31,666 bases of DNA, from positions 1-31,666 of the forward strand of contig CAZUCI010000033.1 in assembly GCA_964619485.1 (NCBI GenBank). The letters run 5' to 3'. The stretch is from UBA2882 sp964619485. Lineage in GTDB: Bacteria > Bacillota > Clostridia > Lachnospirales > Lachnospiraceae. The notes beneath the pieces were generated by a model. It made no database searches and had not been told where the DNA came from. It was given only the letters and a program-made list of their open reading frames with translations. The position numbers and the translations under genes are program-made. Positions 30,963-31,666 of this stretch are shown here, one piece after another (position 1 is the first letter of the stretch; every line of letters begins with the position of its first letter).

Positions 30963-31462
30963 TGAATACATTGTCGATAATTGTCCTGCTGGTTGTAGTG
31001 GGAATGACCTGGAGTGGATATAGAAAAGGTTTTGTTAAGACGGCTGTCCCGTTTGTGGCCAGCCTTCTTTCTTTATTGTTCTTATGGTGTATGAAGGAAT
31101 GGCTTTTTGTTTTCTTATTTAAGTGGACAATTTTTGGAGGCGAGCATCTCCTCGCGAGGGTAGTCGTCATTGTGCTGAGCTACCTTTTGGGATATCTGCT
31201 GTTTCGCTGGCTGTTTTTGACTTTGAAGATTTTTACGAAGCTTCCAATTATTCATGGACTGGATAAAGTACTTGGATGTGTGGCTGGATTTATCCTTGCC
31301 ATGCTTATGGTGGGAGCATTTTTCTGCATTGTCTCCTGGAGTGGAGGAATTCTATTTGGCTGGAATGCGATGGAATCAATTCAGGGAAATGAATTTTTGA
31401 AATTTCTTTTTGAAAATAATATTCTTTCCGATTTTATGGATGGAATATATGGTATCTCTTAG
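30959..31462 (+). CDS. CvpA-family membrane protein
   Basis: A 167-residue protein with four hydrophobic segments (about 5-22, 28-56, 66-88, 105-130). The family features are the N-terminal GMTWSGYRKGFVKTAVPFVA and the LPIIHGLDKVLGCVAGFILA segment before the last helix. CvpA is linked to colicin V production in E. coli and to envelope tolerance elsewhere; its mechanism is unknown to me. The start overlaps the upstream stop in an ATGA junction. An ATG one codon later is an equally good start. No terminator is seen after it. Confidence 0.8.
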   Translation: MMNTLSIIVLLVVVGMTWSGYRKGFVKTAVPFVASLLSLLFLWCMKEWLFVFLFKWTIFGGEHLLARVVVIVLSYLLGYLLFRWLFLTLKIFTKLPIIHGLDKVLGCVAGFILAMLMVGAFFCIVSWSGGILFGWNAMESIQGNEFLKFLFENNILSDFMDGIYGIS

Positions 31463-31522
31463 AAACTGAAAACACTAGAAATAGTACACTCAAAAAAATA
31501 CCAAAAAAATTAAAAAAAGTTG

Positions 31523-31551
31523 TTGACATTTATATACCTAAATGATATTAT
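31523..31551 (+). promoter_or_regulatory. Strong sigma-A promoter at the right edge
   Basis: A perfect TTGACA (31523-31528), a 17-base spacer, TATTAT (31546-31551). The predicted start is near 31558. Confidence 0.8.
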
Positions 31552-31557
31552 AAATGA

Positions 31558-31666
31558 GCCGCGTGTGAAGAGCATGCGGCAAAACAATCGATTTTCTCAG
31601 GAAAATCGGGCACCTTGACAAATAAACAGCAATGCAACCCTGAAAGATTCTAAAGAAAATTTCAGA
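31558..31666 (+). other. Leader of an RNA operon, possibly rrn, cut by the window end
   Basis: No open frame of note. Two hairpins occur: GCCGCGTG with CATGCGGC (31558-31580) directly at the predicted 5' end, and CGATTTTC with GAAAATCG (31589-31608). The following CTTGACAAATAAACAGCAAT resembles spacer sequences that precede 16S rRNA in Clostridia, and in Bacillus an rRNA operon lies a few genes after recR. The 16S gene itself is not in the window. Confidence 0.4.

Noticed and set aside
1..31666. CRISPR arrays, insertion sequences, integrases or phage genes
   Set aside because: No regularly spaced repeats, transposase or integrase frames were seen on either strand.

Overview
The window reads as a chromosomal segment of a low-GC Gram-positive anaerobe of the Clostridia, most likely Lachnospiraceae (Blautia/Ruminococcus-like). 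Pointers are the strong AGGAGG ribosome sites, the two-subunit transketolase, a long SRP RNA with an Alu domain, a YesL/DUF624 protein, an orphan MsmK-type ATPase, and the gene order tadA, SRP RNA, dnaX, ybaB, recR. The taxon is inferred from gene content only.

Layout. (1) 1-3465: the C-terminal end of an MsmK-type sugar-ABC ATPase, a CdaR/PucR-type regulator, a conserved hypothetical protein, tadA, and the SRP RNA with a near-perfect promoter. (2) 3526-10477: a LacI-type repressor divergent from a pentose operon (xylulokinase, a DUF4867-like protein, an L-fucose/L-arabinose-isomerase-like enzyme), then split transketolase. (3) 10691-13825: a small alarmone synthetase, a repeat-flanked terminator, a YczE-type membrane protein, a membrane-anchored hypothetical protein, and a YesL/DUF624 protein. 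(4) 14059-22835: an oligosaccharide module made of a binding lipoprotein, two permeases, an AraC-type regulator, a cytoplasmic GH3 glycosidase, and a diguanylate cyclase with a LacI-like sugar-sensor domain. (5) 22909-28246: tRNA-Ser(CGA), phosphofructokinase, dnaX-ybaB-recR, aldose 1-epimerase and a small membrane protein. (6) 28455-31462: a LysM membrane protein, a beta-propeller-like membrane protein and a CvpA-like protein, followed by a strong promoter and leader that may belong to an rRNA operon starting just beyond the window.

How the genes may work together. The binding protein and permeases have no ATPase of their own and may use the MsmK-type subunit at the left edge. Imported oligosaccharide (xylo- or gluco-configured) would be cut inside the cell by GH3. 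Pentose would be isomerised, phosphorylated by XylB and fed through transketolase and phosphofructokinase to glycolysis. Two regulatory circuits can be read from the DNA. A LacI-type palindrome lies at the predicted start of xylB transcription. A tandem direct repeat with a 21-bp period lies immediately upstream of both the ABC-operon and GH3 promoters, on either side of the araC-type gene, and is probably its operator.

No CRISPR array, insertion sequence or prophage was seen. The most notable signals are the shared 21-bp-period operator, the atypical isomerase/DUF4867/XylB pathway, the sensor-GGDEF fusion, and the inverted/direct repeat element around 11.5 kb.
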